From Rhodococcus sp. P-2 (lineage in GTDB: Bacteria; Actinomycetota; Actinomycetes; Mycobacteriales; Mycobacteriaceae): a stretch of DNA of 64,000 bases. The stretch covers positions 3,286,001 through 3,350,000 of the forward strand of contig NZ_CP066779.1 of NCBI RefSeq assembly GCF_016598535.1, read 5' to 3'. How positions within the stretch are numbered: the stretch's first letter is position 1; each line of letters begins with the position of its first letter. Shown piece after piece: positions 33,029 through 42,210 of the stretch. Both the position numbers and the translations under genes were made by a program. The notes below the pieces were generated by a model. That model worked only from the letters and a program-made list of their open reading frames with translations, did no database searches and was not told the origin of the DNA.

Positions 33029-34378
33029 GTGACATCAAGGATTCTTTTTCGTGGAGTGGTGGCGCTGACTGCCATTGCACTCACAGGCATCACAGCACCT
33101 ACTGTCGCCGCGCAACCGTCGGCGGATTCTTTCTACCAGTACGACGGTTCTGCACCGCTGTCGACGTATCCGCCTGGGGCCGTTCTCAAAACGAGAACCT
33201 TGCCCTACCACGTCGTCAACATTCCTGCCCCATTGCTGGCCGTGCAGGTGTTGTACCGGTCGACCGACGCCTTCGGCCGACCGTCTGCGAATGTCACATC
33301 GATTCTCCGACCACCCAATGCCCAGCCGGACAAAGTTGTCTCGTTCCAGTCGGCTTACGATTCACTGAACCCGGAAGACGGTCCGTCACGAGCTGTCGCC
33401 GGGGACACCCTGATCGGCGGCCTGACCACCAGCGGACGCAATGTCGCCTTCGGCGGGACTCTCGCTTCCGGCGAAGCGGTCATGTTCGCTCCCCTACTGG
33501 CGCTGGGCTACACCGTCGTCATTCCCGACACCGAAGGGCCGAACGCAGACTTCGCTGCGGGACCCGAATACGGAATGATGACTCTCGACTCTCTTCGCGC
33601 CGCCCGGAATACTCCCGAGACAGGTATTGCCGACTCAGCGCAGATCGGCCTGATGGGATACTCGGGCGGAGCAATCGCCACCAACTGGGCGTCCATCCTC
33701 GCCCCGGACTACGCCCCGGACATCAACGAGGACCTGATCGGCGCCGCCCAGGGTGGACTGTTGGTCAACCCGGCAAACAACCTCCGGTACGCAAACGGAA
33801 GCATCGGTTGGGCAGGCGTTGTCGGGATGGCAGTCGTCGGACTTGCCCGTGCCTACGACATAGATTTCGATCCGTATCTCGGCGATCGGGGACGCGAACT
33901 CCTACCTCGCATCGAGGATGCCTCGATCGGTAACGTCATCCTGCAGTACCCGGGAGTGACCTGGCAGGACCTAGCCAAACCAGAGTATGCGAACCCCAAC
34001 TCGGTGCCCGAGTACGTCGACGTCGCCAACAAGATCAACATGGGAAACGCGCCGATACCCACCATCCCGATGTTCATCGCTCAAGCCGCAAACGGAGCCC
34101 TCGAGGGCACCCAGCCAGGTGGACCGGGCGTCGGCCCTGGCGACGGAGTCATGGTCGCCGGGGACGTCCGCTCACTCGCCACTCGCTATTGCGACTCAGG
34201 TTTGTCCATCCAGTACGACCAGTACGACACCATCAGTCACGTTCCGGGTGGCGCGCTTTGGCTCCCCGGCGCCATCACCTGGCTCAAAGACCGTTTCAAC
34301 GGGAATCCTTCGCCGAACAACTGCTCGAACATCGCACCGGGCAATTCCCTGGTGCCGGAAGAACACGCCGCGGGTTGA
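33029..34378 (+). CDS. Secreted lipase / alpha-beta hydrolase (LIP family), second copy
   Basis: A 449-aa secreted hydrolase with a signal peptide (TSRILFRGVVALTAIALTG, cleavage near AAQP). The nucleophile elbow is MGYSGGA; a late DTISHVPGGALWLPGA segment probably holds the catalytic His. The GTG start at 33029 follows GAAGGGTCGATC. It belongs to the same LIP superfamily as the 17634-19067 lipase but is a distinct paralogue with a different local context. It probably degrades acylglycerols or other esters outside the cell. Confidence 0.85.
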   Translation: MTSRILFRGVVALTAIALTGITAPTVAAQPSADSFYQYDGSAPLSTYPPGAVLKTRTLPYHVVNIPAPLLAVQVLYRSTDAFGRPSANVTSILRPPNAQPDKVVSFQSAYDSLNPEDGPSRAVAGDTLIGGLTTSGRNVAFGGTLASGEAVMFAPLLALGYTVVIPDTEGPNADFAAGPEYGMMTLDSLRAARNTPETGIADSAQIGLMGYSGGAIATNWASILAPDYAPDINEDLIGAAQGGLLVNPANNLRYANGSIGWAGVVGMAVVGLARAYDIDFDPYLGDRGRELLPRIEDASIGNVILQYPGVTWQDLAKPEYANPNSVPEYVDVANKINMGNAPIPTIPMFIAQAANGALEGTQPGGPGVGPGDGVMVAGDVRSLATRYCDSGLSIQYDQYDTISHVPGGALWLPGAITWLKDRFNGNPSPNNCSNIAPGNSLVPEEHAAG

Positions 34379-34395
34379 AGAATCCAGCAGTCGCG

Positions 34396-35253
34396 TCAGA
34401 TCCCGATTGCCAGATCGTCGATATCCGCAAGTGTGCCGCCATTTTCGAGGATGCTCGTGTAATTCCGAAGCCGGTTCTGATCGATCTCGGTGGTGCTCAC
34501 TCCGCGCTTCCAGTACCCGAAGGCAACTACATCGTCCTTCGCCAGGCCGACGGTCTTACGGAAATGCGCTCGGATGGAACGCATCTCATCGCGCTCCCCG
34601 GCTCCCCACACTGCGTAGTCTCCGGGGTTCTCGAGTTCGAGAGCGTGCTCGGCGAGACGCCCTTCCACGTGGTGCAACTTCAGGCCGGGAATCACGGGCA
34701 GTTCCGCGAAAGCCCCTGCGTCACCGGTGGCTACCCAACCGACGCCGGTCAGTCCTTCCGGCCACTGAAGCAGGATCGAATAGAGGGCAGGTATCGCGGT
34801 GTCGTCGGCGAACAGCGCGACGCGGCGACCAGCGACCTCGGGAACGAGGAAGTGCGGGCGGGGACCGGTGAGCGAGAACGAGTCACCCACACGAATGTCG
34901 GCTGCCCACTTCATCATCGGACTGGTGTGGCCGTGCAGCACTACGTCGAAGGTCATCGAACCGCTCGACGCGTCGAAGGTGCGCACGGTGTAGACGCGAG
35001 AGACGTCGCCGAACTTCGGACCGAGCTGGATGCGGAATGCGACGTTGGGACGCAACCAATTCGGGTCTTCCGCCGACGAAGTCAAGTGGACGGTGATGCG
35101 CGAGATGCTCTCGGTCGGCCGTTCGACGCGTTCCACGACAGCGACCACGTCGTTGAGGCCACGGTCGTGGTCTTCGCCGCGTGGCGCTTTCACCGACGCA
35201 GAGGACGAAGCTTCTTCGTTTCGGGCTTCTTCGGGGCGAGGTGAGGTTGTCAT
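34396..35253 (-). CDS. Siderophore-interacting protein (ferric-siderophore reductase)
   Basis: A 285-aa SIP/ViuB family flavoprotein. The FAD-binding region includes SRVYTVRTFD, and the C-terminal NAD(P)H part includes VWGAGERDEMRSIRAHFR and the ending GYWKRG. It reduces ferric iron bound by siderophore in the cytoplasm, releasing iron. It is the last gene of the iron operon that starts with the lipoprotein at 39254, 21 bp after the ATPase gene. A 60-residue charged N-terminal extension is unusual. Confidence 0.9.
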   Translation of the reverse strand: MTTSPRPEEARNEEASSSASVKAPRGEDHDRGLNDVVAVVERVERPTESISRITVHLTSSAEDPNWLRPNVAFRIQLGPKFGDVSRVYTVRTFDASSGSMTFDVVLHGHTSPMMKWAADIRVGDSFSLTGPRPHFLVPEVAGRRVALFADDTAIPALYSILLQWPEGLTGVGWVATGDAGAFAELPVIPGLKLHHVEGRLAEHALELENPGDYAVWGAGERDEMRSIRAHFRKTVGLAKDDVVAFGYWKRGVSTTEIDQNRLRNYTSILENGGTLADIDDLAIGI

Positions 35254-35274
35254 CGATTTCTCCTGATCATGGCT

Positions 35275-36099
35275 TCAGTTTTGGACGGGTAGCTGACTGA
35301 CAGGTCTGCGGTCTCGCGGAACAACAAGTGGCCGTCCGGTTTCCGGATCTTCGAGAACAAGAGCCTCGAGGTCGAACACTTCGCGCAGCAACTCGGGGGT
35401 GAAAACCTCCGAGGCACTGCCCTGCATGACTATTTTTCCGGACCGCATCGCGACTACGTGCGTGGCATATCTGGCCGCGAGGTTCAGGTCGTGGAGGACT
35501 GCCACCAATGTTCGGCCGGACTGATGAAGTTGGGAACACAGGTCGAGAACTTCGATCTGGTGGGCGATGTCGAGAAAAGTGGTCGGTTCGTCGAGCAACA
35601 GCACCGGAGTACGCTGCGCGAGGGTCATGGCTATCCACACCCGCTGACGTTGTCCACCACTCAGTTCGTCCACCAATTGATCTGCTGCATATCGCATTCC
35701 GACCTCGGTCAGCGCTTCGGAGACGACGCGCTCGTCTTCGGGCGACCATTGGCGCAGCATGCTCTGATACGGATAACGGCCGCGGGAGACCAGGTCTGCG
35801 ACACTGATCGCGCCGGGCGAAAGCGGGGACTGCGGCAACAGAGCGATTCGGCGAGCGACGTCCTTGGTTCGGTAGGACCGAATATCGTTACCGTCGAGCG
35901 CAACCCGACCCGATCGAGGTGTGAGCATTCTGCCGAGCGCACGCAACAATGTCGACTTGCCGCACCCGTTCGGTCCGACGACCACGGTGAACCCGCCGTC
36001 GGGGATTTCGAGAGTCAACTCGTCCACGATGGTTCGATCGGCGTAACGGAGTTCGATCTTCTCGGCGTGGAGCCGCGGCACTGGCGTAGCTGTAGTCAT
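35275..36099 (-). CDS. Iron-siderophore ABC transporter ATP-binding protein
   Basis: A 274-aa FecE/FepC-type ATPase: Walker A GPNGCGKST (residues 42-50), signature LSGGQRQR (146-153), Walker B VLLLDEPTTFLDI (167-179) and His switch VLHDLN (201-206). It powers the FecCD-type permeases encoded upstream. The start MTTATPVPRL at 36099 is chosen; the frame is open much further upstream, antisense to nothing but inside the permease gene, and is a shadow. The 23-bp gap to the permease stop keeps it in the operon. Confidence 0.93.
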   Translation of the reverse strand: MTTATPVPRLHAEKIELRYADRTIVDELTLEIPDGGFTVVVGPNGCGKSTLLRALGRMLTPRSGRVALDGNDIRSYRTKDVARRIALLPQSPLSPGAISVADLVSRGRYPYQSMLRQWSPEDERVVSEALTEVGMRYAADQLVDELSGGQRQRVWIAMTLAQRTPVLLLDEPTTFLDIAHQIEVLDLCSQLHQSGRTLVAVLHDLNLAARYATHVVAMRSGKIVMQGSASEVFTPELLREVFDLEALVLEDPETGRPLVVPRDRRPVSQLPVQN

Positions 36100-36122
36100 T
36101 GATCTCTTTCGTAGCAAAGTTT

Positions 36123-37178
36123 TCAGGCCTGACGGGCCAGCAGCCAGATCAGATAGGCACCACCGAGCAGACTGGTGACAAGACCGACCGGAGTGCGGAG
36201 ACCGACCTCGACCGCTTGTGCGATCAAGTCGGCACCCGCCAGCAGAACTGCGCCGAGCAGGAAGGAGGTCGCGACAAGAACACCGCTGCGCCGTGCCAAT
36301 CGTCGTGCGATCTGGGGAGCTGCGAGCGCAACGAAAGCGATGGGGCCGGTAGCTGCTGTCGCTGCTCCGGTGAGTGCGACCGCAAGCACGATGCCGGCAA
36401 ATCGGTATCGCTCCACGGAAATTCCGAGTGAGGACGCTGCGTCGTCGCCCATCTCCATCATGGTGACGCGCCTGGACACCACGACGAGAGCAGGAACGAG
36501 AACACCGACGGCGATCGCAACGCTGACCGCGTGTGGCCAACCGCGCCCGGTCAGCGAGCCTGCCGTCCACTGCTGCACCACGGTGGCGTCGTCGATATCC
36601 GCGCGCACCACCAGGAACGACATCACGGCACTCAGCATCGCGCCCACGCCGATGCCGACCAGGACAAGTCGAAGACCGCCGCTGACTCCGTCTTTGCGAG
36701 CGAGCGCGTACACGAGCAATGCGGTCAGCATGCCGCCGAGAACAGCGGCACTCGCGGTCTGCAGGACCCCGCCGCCGAAGAACACGATTTGAACCACCGC
36801 CGCAGTCGCAGCGCCGGTGGTGAAACCGATGATGTCCGGCGAGCCGAGTACATTGCGCGAAAGCGTCTGGAAAACCGCGCCGGCCACACCAAGGCTTCCG
36901 CCCACTCCGATCGCCGTGATCAGCCGCGGCAGCCGGCGGTTCTGGACAGACCGAACCGCCGCTGGCGTGCCTTCGCCCTGCAGTGCGCGCCACACGTCAC
37001 CCAAGGACAGATCCAAGGTTCCGTACATCAGCGTGACCAAGGAAAGGGCTAGAAGTGCCGCACTGATTGTCATGGCTACGAACAGCACTCGCGGAACTAT
37101 TCGCCACGACCACGAGCCGATTCGAACCACCCAGCCTCGAAACAGCGGTGGGACCGGCTGCGCGGCAATCATGTTCAC
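36123..37178 (-). CDS. FecCD-family iron-siderophore permease (second)
   Basis: A 351-aa integral membrane protein with about 9-10 transmembrane helices. FecCD family motifs include NRRLPRLITAIGVGGSLGVAGAVFQTLSRNVLGSPDIIGFTTG and the ATPase-contact loop TGPIAFVALAAPQIARRLARRSG. The GTG at 37178 overlaps the preceding permease stop (GTGA); ATG 37172 is an alternative. With the 37175-38236 protein it would form the heterodimeric channel. Confidence 0.9.
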   Translation of the reverse strand: MNMIAAQPVPPLFRGWVVRIGSWSWRIVPRVLFVAMTISAALLALSLVTLMYGTLDLSLGDVWRALQGEGTPAAVRSVQNRRLPRLITAIGVGGSLGVAGAVFQTLSRNVLGSPDIIGFTTGAATAAVVQIVFFGGGVLQTASAAVLGGMLTALLVYALARKDGVSGGLRLVLVGIGVGAMLSAVMSFLVVRADIDDATVVQQWTAGSLTGRGWPHAVSVAIAVGVLVPALVVVSRRVTMMEMGDDAASSLGISVERYRFAGIVLAVALTGAATAATGPIAFVALAAPQIARRLARRSGVLVATSFLLGAVLLAGADLIAQAVEVGLRTPVGLVTSLLGGAYLIWLLARQA

Positions 37179-38236
37179 AGTGACGCCACTCGCCGCGAGC
37201 GAACGAGCGCAACAAATAGCGGACCACCGAGCACTGCCACCGCGATCCCCGTCTGCAGATCTCCCGGCGCGGTGGCAACGCGACCGAGAACGTCGGCCAA
37301 GAGCAGAAATGCCGGGGCGACGACGAGCACACACGGCAGTAGCAACCGCAGATCCGGTCCGACGACGCCCCGCACGATGTGCGGCGCGGCCAGCCCCACG
37401 AATCCGAGCGGTCCGGCCGCCGCGGTGGCGGCCCCTGCCAGCAGGATGACTGCGACAGCGGACCCGACCCGAGCGGGTCCGGTGCGGGCGCCAAGACCTT
37501 TCGCGACGTCCTCACCGAGCGCGATCGCATTGAGTGGACGAATCAGCAACAACGACAACCCGATACCGACGATGACGAAGGGAAGGACGGTGACGATCAC
37601 GTCTCCGCCGCGACCCTGCAACGAACCCACTGCCCAGAATCGGAACTGATTGAATGCGGCCTCGTTGCTGATGAGAACCATGCTGGTGAGCGCCGTGATC
37701 GCCGTTGCCACAGCGGCACCGGCAAGCGCCATGCGCGCTGGGGTCGCGGCGCTGCGATGCGCAGACCCCAACATGTACACCCCCACCGAGGCTACGGCCG
37801 CGCCGGCCAGCGCGAACCACAGATAACCGCCGACCGAAGTCACCCCCAGATAAGCAATCGCAATCACGACTGCCGCTGACGCTCCGGCGTTCACACCGAG
37901 TAGCCCCGGATCGGCCAGAGGGTTGCGGGTGATCGACTGCATCAGCGCACCGGCCAGTCCGAGTGCGGACCCGACCACCAGCCCGAGAATTGTTCGAGGC
38001 AAACGTGATTCGATCACGATCAAGTGCTCGTTGTTACCGGCGTCGTAGGAAAGAACTGCGTCGAGCACCGTGGAGACGGGAATGTTGCGTGAGCCGAGGA
38101 CGAGTCCTCCGACGGATGCCAGCACGATCACGACGATGGAGACGACGACCAACAACCCCGCACGCGCGGCCGTCCCGGACCTCAGCGGCGCTTCGGTCCG
38201 GGGCGGTGCGGTCCGGGACGATGCAGAAATACCCAC
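37175..38236 (-). CDS. FecCD-family iron-siderophore permease (first)
   Basis: A 353-aa permease with about 9-10 transmembrane helices. It has ESRLPRTILGLVVGSALGLAGALMQSITRNPLADPGLLGVNAGA at the N-terminal half and AGPLGFVGLAAPHIVRGVVGPD for ATPase contact, both typical. GTG 38236 is preceded by GGTGGA with good spacing; GTG 38248, overlapping the lipoprotein stop, is an alternative that adds 4 residues. It is translationally linked to the lipoprotein gene. Confidence 0.9.
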   Translation of the reverse strand: MGISASSRTAPPRTEAPLRSGTAARAGLLVVVSIVVIVLASVGGLVLGSRNIPVSTVLDAVLSYDAGNNEHLIVIESRLPRTILGLVVGSALGLAGALMQSITRNPLADPGLLGVNAGASAAVVIAIAYLGVTSVGGYLWFALAGAAVASVGVYMLGSAHRSAATPARMALAGAAVATAITALTSMVLISNEAAFNQFRFWAVGSLQGRGGDVIVTVLPFVIVGIGLSLLLIRPLNAIALGEDVAKGLGARTGPARVGSAVAVILLAGAATAAAGPLGFVGLAAPHIVRGVVGPDLRLLLPCVLVVAPAFLLLADVLGRVATAPGDLQTGIAVAVLGGPLFVALVRSRRVASL

Positions 38237-38240
38237 GCGG

Positions 38241-39254
38241 TCATCCACCGAACGTGGACACCAGCGACTCGACTGTCTGCTTTGCACTGAAGTAGTCGAG
38301 ACGGAAAGCCGCCGTACCCATCGCGTAGACCCGATCACCCTTGACCGCAGGTTGATTGGCTAGAAGCGGATCGGCGGCAAGTTGCTTCTCCACGTCCTTG
38401 GGTCCCATCGAGACGGCGAACAGCGTCTGCGAACCGTCGAGTGCGGCAGACATGTTCTCGGAGCTGACGATCGCGACGCCGGAGGCTCCCCGCTTGTCCG
38501 GCGCGACGAACTGCTCGGCAGGCTCGGCATAGGTGAAGCCGAGCGAGGCCAGCAGATTGCCCTGCGGGCTGTCGGCTCGGAACGTCCAGACACCGTCGGC
38601 ACCCATGTAGACCAGTGCCGTCACCGGCTGCTCGGGAAGCGTGATTTTCGCGGCTTGGGTGGTGACCCAGCTGTCGTATTCGTCGACGGTCTCAGCGGCC
38701 TCGCTCTCGAGTCCGGTGACGGTCCCGAGCTGATCTGCGAGCTCCTCCCAGGAACTGGCGCCGTAGTCGAGAAGTACGGTGGGTGCGATGTCGCTCAGCT
38801 GCGCGTAGGCGTCGAGCGTCGAGTCGCCGCCGTTGGCGGACCCGATGATCAGATCGGGCTCGAAGGTCTCGATTGCGTCGAGGTCCAGCTCGAGATTTCG
38901 GTAGAGCACCTCGACGCCACGATCAGCTGCCACGCCCGACCACTGGGAGAAGAACCCCTGGCTGTCGGTCATTCCCGACGGCGTTGTCGCCGCACTCGCG
39001 ACCACCGGAGCACCGATCGCAAGCAGTGTGCCGGTCAACGACGGCGAGGTGGAGGCGATCCGAGTCGGCTTTGCGGTGATCTCGGTACTGCGGCCGCCGT
39101 GTTCAACGGTGCGTGGCCATCCCTCGGTGGACCCGGAGGTTGTCTGGTTGCCCGCGTTTCCGGTGTCACTACCGGACGAATTCGAGCAGCCGGCAAGAGC
39201 GAGGGCGACGACCGCGGCGAGTACTGCCGCCGTCGGACGTAGAGATCTGCGCAT
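38241..39254 (-). CDS. Iron-siderophore ABC transporter substrate-binding lipoprotein (FepB-like)
   Basis: A 337-aa lipoprotein. The signal peptide ends in the lipobox LALAGC with lipidated Cys23, followed by a Ser/Gly/Thr-rich linker. The rest is a periplasmic-binding (TroA-type) domain with RIASTSPSLTGTLLAIGAPVVA and FEPDLIIGS. It binds ferric siderophore at the cell surface and delivers it to the permease. It is the first gene of the iron operon and is divergent from the AraC gene with an iron box between them. Confidence 0.92.
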   Translation of the reverse strand: MRRSLRPTAAVLAAVVALALAGCSNSSGSDTGNAGNQTTSGSTEGWPRTVEHGGRSTEITAKPTRIASTSPSLTGTLLAIGAPVVASAATTPSGMTDSQGFFSQWSGVAADRGVEVLYRNLELDLDAIETFEPDLIIGSANGGDSTLDAYAQLSDIAPTVLLDYGASSWEELADQLGTVTGLESEAAETVDEYDSWVTTQAAKITLPEQPVTALVYMGADGVWTFRADSPQGNLLASLGFTYAEPAEQFVAPDKRGASGVAIVSSENMSAALDGSQTLFAVSMGPKDVEKQLAADPLLANQPAVKGDRVYAMGTAAFRLDYFSAKQTVESLVSTFGG

Positions 39255-39314
39255 GAGTATGTGGCTTTCTGAAGGTACGAAGGTGCGCCGCTGCGAACGC
39301 AGACGGACCGGAGG

Positions 39315-39333
39315 TAAAGTTAGCCATACTTAA
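39315..39333. promoter_or_regulatory. Iron box (IdeR/DtxR-type operator)
   Basis: TAAAGTTAGCCATACTTAA matches the IdeR/DtxR consensus TWAGGTWAGSCTWACCTWA at 16 of 19 positions. It lies between the divergent iron-uptake operon (start 39254) and the AraC gene (start 39362), so iron-loaded IdeR could repress both. Confidence 0.8.
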
Positions 39334-39361
39334 GTAGCAAGGGTTGTCCAGGAGCGCCAAC

Positions 39362-40978
39362 GTGTTACCACTATCGGGAAGGTCGGACCAGATCTTCATG
39401 GGCCCGATCCGTGCCGGCCGCACCGAGCCCAGCACGGGTCGCTCACCCCTTCTGTTCTGGGTTCTTGCAGGCAGCGGACGCGTCAGAACCGGATCGACCG
39501 TCTACGAGGTGCCGGCAGGGGAGTTGCTGTGGATCCCCGCGGGCGCACGATACGCAATGGAGACGGACTCGGATTCCGTCGCGTTTCCCATCCTGCTCCC
39601 ACCCTCGGACGGCGTCACCGACGGACCGGCCACCGTGACACGGCTGCGCGTTCCTCCCGGCTGGGAAGACCGACTGATCCACGAGTTCGTTCACAATCTG
39701 GGCTATCTACGCGGGGACGCGGCAAAACCGGCGTCTCTCTTCGAGATGATCGCCCGGGCAGACGACGGGTCCACGTCGCTGCCGCGATTGCCGCACTCAC
39801 GGGAAGCGTTCGAAATCGCGCACGCCCTCTTGCGAACACCTGGCACCGACGACACCGAAGGACAATTCGCGAAGCGCACCGGGATCAGCACTCGAACGCT
39901 CCAGCGGTACTTCGTGGAGGAGACCGGCCTCACCTTCACCCGCTGGCGACTTCGAGCGCGGATCGCCGCCTCGTTGGAGTACCTGAAGCAAGACCGCGAG
40001 ATCAGTTGGATAGCAAACGAAGTCGGGTTCGAAACGGGCAGCGGATTCACCCGCGCGTTCCGAGCCCAAATGGGAGAGAGCCCGAGCGACTATCGCCGAC
40101 GGACCCTCTCCGGTCCGTCCGATCGCAGTGCGCGAACCGACGATGACCAGGCCTTGGTCCGCATGCTCGCAGAGTCCAGACAACCCGGCGAGACCGCGCC
40201 ACCGATACCGGCCAACGCGACGTGGCCGCGCGTCAACGGAGCCCACGTTGCAGTGTGGGTCTACCGAGGCCAAGCCCGGGTGGATGTCGCCCACCGCAGC
40301 TGGGAACTGCGCACCGGCGAGGCCATGATTCTGCCTGCAGGCGTGCGCAATACAGTCACAGTTCCGTCCGGATCACTGCTGCTCCCGCTCGGCTTCCGCG
40401 CCTCGAACGGGTCGACCGTATCTGCCGACGCTCTCGAGACCGTCCAATTCTCCCCCGATGACGAGCTGGCATTGCTGCACACATTCGTCGCCGCCTACAC
40501 ACCCTTGCGCCCGCGTGGCCACGACAGCACCGCGGTGTTCGACATCATCGCCACCGGGCCACTCGCGCAATCGGTTTCAAACGAGGGCAATGCCGATTCG
40601 ATTGCCACGCGACTGGCAGCGACAATCGCCGCCCGGCCGGCCGACCCTCGCACTCTGGAGGAGTGGGCCCAGGAGTTCGGCACCGACGCGGCCAGGCTGC
40701 GCCGGGAGTTCCGGACCGAGACCGGCACCACGTATCCGCAATGGCGATCCCTTTCTCGGATGACCCAGGCACGCACCCAACTACAACTCGGGATTGCACC
40801 CGGCACGGTGTCGAGGAACCTGGGTTACGCGCACCTGCCCGCGTTCAGCCGAGCGTTTCGCACTGCGCACGGAATCTCACCGCAGCGCTTCCAAGCCCAG
40901 TCCGTCGAACGCGCCCTCTGGTTACGTTCGGTGCCGCGCGCCGCCGAGCCGAGCACTCGGGTTCCTCACATCCACTGA
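39362..40978 (+). CDS. Tandem double-headed AraC-type regulator of iron uptake
   Basis: A 538-aa protein made of two AraC-like units. Unit 1 has a cupin-like sensor (about 10-90) and an HTH_18 (about 160-240: RTGISTRTLQRYFVEETG, then ISWIANEVGFETGSGFTRAF). Unit 2 repeats this with a cupin (about 275-350) and a second HTH (about 430-525: FGTDAARLRREFRTETG, then GYAHLPAFSRAF). Normal AraC proteins have one unit of about 290 aa, so this is a duplication or fusion. GTG 39362 has AGGAG 7 bp upstream. Divergence from the iron operon across an iron box suggests siderophore-responsive activation. Confidence 0.88.
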   Translation: MLPLSGRSDQIFMGPIRAGRTEPSTGRSPLLFWVLAGSGRVRTGSTVYEVPAGELLWIPAGARYAMETDSDSVAFPILLPPSDGVTDGPATVTRLRVPPGWEDRLIHEFVHNLGYLRGDAAKPASLFEMIARADDGSTSLPRLPHSREAFEIAHALLRTPGTDDTEGQFAKRTGISTRTLQRYFVEETGLTFTRWRLRARIAASLEYLKQDREISWIANEVGFETGSGFTRAFRAQMGESPSDYRRRTLSGPSDRSARTDDDQALVRMLAESRQPGETAPPIPANATWPRVNGAHVAVWVYRGQARVDVAHRSWELRTGEAMILPAGVRNTVTVPSGSLLLPLGFRASNGSTVSADALETVQFSPDDELALLHTFVAAYTPLRPRGHDSTAVFDIIATGPLAQSVSNEGNADSIATRLAATIAARPADPRTLEEWAQEFGTDAARLRREFRTETGTTYPQWRSLSRMTQARTQLQLGIAPGTVSRNLGYAHLPAFSRAFRTAHGISPQRFQAQSVERALWLRSVPRAAEPSTRVPHIH

Positions 40979-41343
40979 ACGAGTTGCCACATGATGCCGT
41001 TGGGATCGACGAACTGGCAGTAGCGCTCGCCCCACGGTTCGGTCTCCGGCTCGGTGACGACGGAGGCGCCTTCGGCGGCGATGCGGGTGAACTCCGCGTC
41101 GACGTCATCGACCACGAATGCGATGAGCATGCCCTGGCCGGCCGGACCTGCGACGAAGTCGGGCTTGAACGTCCCGAGCCCGGTGCGCAGGAAGACCACG
41201 TTGACCCCAGCATCCGGATGATTCAGGGAAACGAAGCCGTCGTCGGCCATGGCCTCGGTGAAACCGAAATGAGTTTTCGCGAAGTGGGCCGAGGCGTCCG
41301 CGTCGGTGACGTTCAAGGACAGAGCAGTGCTGGTGATTTTCAT
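40966..41343 (-). CDS. VOC family protein (glyoxalase/bleomycin-resistance fold)
   Basis: A 125-aa VOC protein: N-terminal MKITSTALSLNVTDADASA, central MLIAFVVDDVDAEFTRIAAEGA, and C-terminal WGERYCQFVDPNGIMWQLVQW, which carries the metal-coordinating His/Glu-type positions only partly. ATG 41343 has GGAGG 5 bp upstream. Its 3' end overlaps the converging AraC gene by 13 bp. It is divergent from a TetR gene with two palindromes in between, so it is probably the regulated target. Substrate unknown. Confidence 0.86.
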   Translation of the reverse strand: MKITSTALSLNVTDADASAHFAKTHFGFTEAMADDGFVSLNHPDAGVNVVFLRTGLGTFKPDFVAGPAGQGMLIAFVVDDVDAEFTRIAAEGASVVTEPETEPWGERYCQFVDPNGIMWQLVQWM

Positions 41344-41373
41344 CGTGGCCTCCATGATCATAAACCTTGTGCA

Positions 41374-41404
41374 GTGCATACAGTATGCACCGTATAAGGT
41401 ATAC
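41374..41404. promoter_or_regulatory. Two adjacent palindromic operators between VOC and TetR genes
   Basis: GTGCATACAGTATGCAC (41374-41390, perfect 8-1-8) and GTATAAGGTATAC (41392-41404, perfect 5-3-5) lie side by side in the 97-bp divergent intergenic region. The spacing suits a TetR repressor controlling both genes. Confidence 0.65.
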
Positions 41405-41440
41405 CACCGTTGAGGTATTCCCGATTTCTGGAGACGACTG

Positions 41441-42166
41441 ATGGCACGCGAACTGATCGACCTAATCTGGCGCGATCACCCCCTGGCACCGAAGGGTGGC
41501 GCCCGTGGCCCGCGCGCGAAGGTCACCACCTCACAGGCGGTCGACGTCGCCATCTCCGTCGCGAACACCGACGGCCTCGACGCCGTGACCGTGCGTCGCC
41601 TGGCCACCGACCTCGGCATCTCGGGAATGGCGCTCTACACCCACGTCGGATCCCGCGACGATCTGCTGGTGCTCATGGTCGATGCCGTACACGCGAACAG
41701 CCCACGTCTGCCGTACGGAAACCTGACGTGGCGCCAACGCGTTCGTCGGGTCGCAGAGGAAGAACTTGCCCTCTATGCGGAGCATTGGTGGCTCCTCGAC
41801 ATCACCGATCAGCGCTCCGCGTTGGGTCCGGGAACTATCGCGAAGTACGACCACGAACTTCACGCGTTCGACCGCACGGGACTGACCGACATCGACCGGG
41901 ACTCCGCCCTGACATTTGTCGCCGACTTCGCCCGATCCTCGGCGCAAGCACGGCGCCCCGACCCTCGCGCAGCCGACATGGCCGAGGTGTGGTCCTCCTG
42001 GAACCAACGCCTGGCCGCTTACCTCGGCGACGACTTCCCGTTGGCTCAGCGCGTCGGCGGCGCGGCGGGAGAAGCGAAGAACACCCCGTACAGCCCCGAG
42101 GCGGCGTGGGAGTTCGGGCTCGACCGGGTACTGGACGCTCTCGAGGGGCTTGTTCACATCGAATGA
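41441..42166 (+). CDS. TetR family regulator (TetR_C_1 type)
   Basis: A 241-aa TetR protein. The HTH is at about 30-75 (VTVRRLATDLGISGMALYTHVGSRDDL). The C-terminal domain with EHWWLLDITDQRSALGPGTIAKYDHEL resembles TetR_C_1 (tetracycline-repressor-like) domains. It is divergent from the VOC gene; the shared region carries two perfect palindromes. It most likely represses the VOC gene and itself. Confidence 0.86.
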   Translation: MARELIDLIWRDHPLAPKGGARGPRAKVTTSQAVDVAISVANTDGLDAVTVRRLATDLGISGMALYTHVGSRDDLLVLMVDAVHANSPRLPYGNLTWRQRVRRVAEEELALYAEHWWLLDITDQRSALGPGTIAKYDHELHAFDRTGLTDIDRDSALTFVADFARSSAQARRPDPRAADMAEVWSSWNQRLAAYLGDDFPLAQRVGGAAGEAKNTPYSPEAAWEFGLDRVLDALEGLVHIE

Positions 42167-42210
42167 CTCGTTCAGATCGAATGACATTCTTGCAATTCGT
42201 GGGTGACAAT

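Noticed and set aside
33029-34378. Annotating the two secreted lipases as a recent duplication
   Set aside because: They share only fold-level features (signal peptide, GYSGG elbow); the sequences differ widely, so they are old paralogues.
35275-36993. Long upstream extension of the ATPase gene
   Set aside because: The homology starts at ATG 36099; the upstream part runs through the permease gene in another frame.
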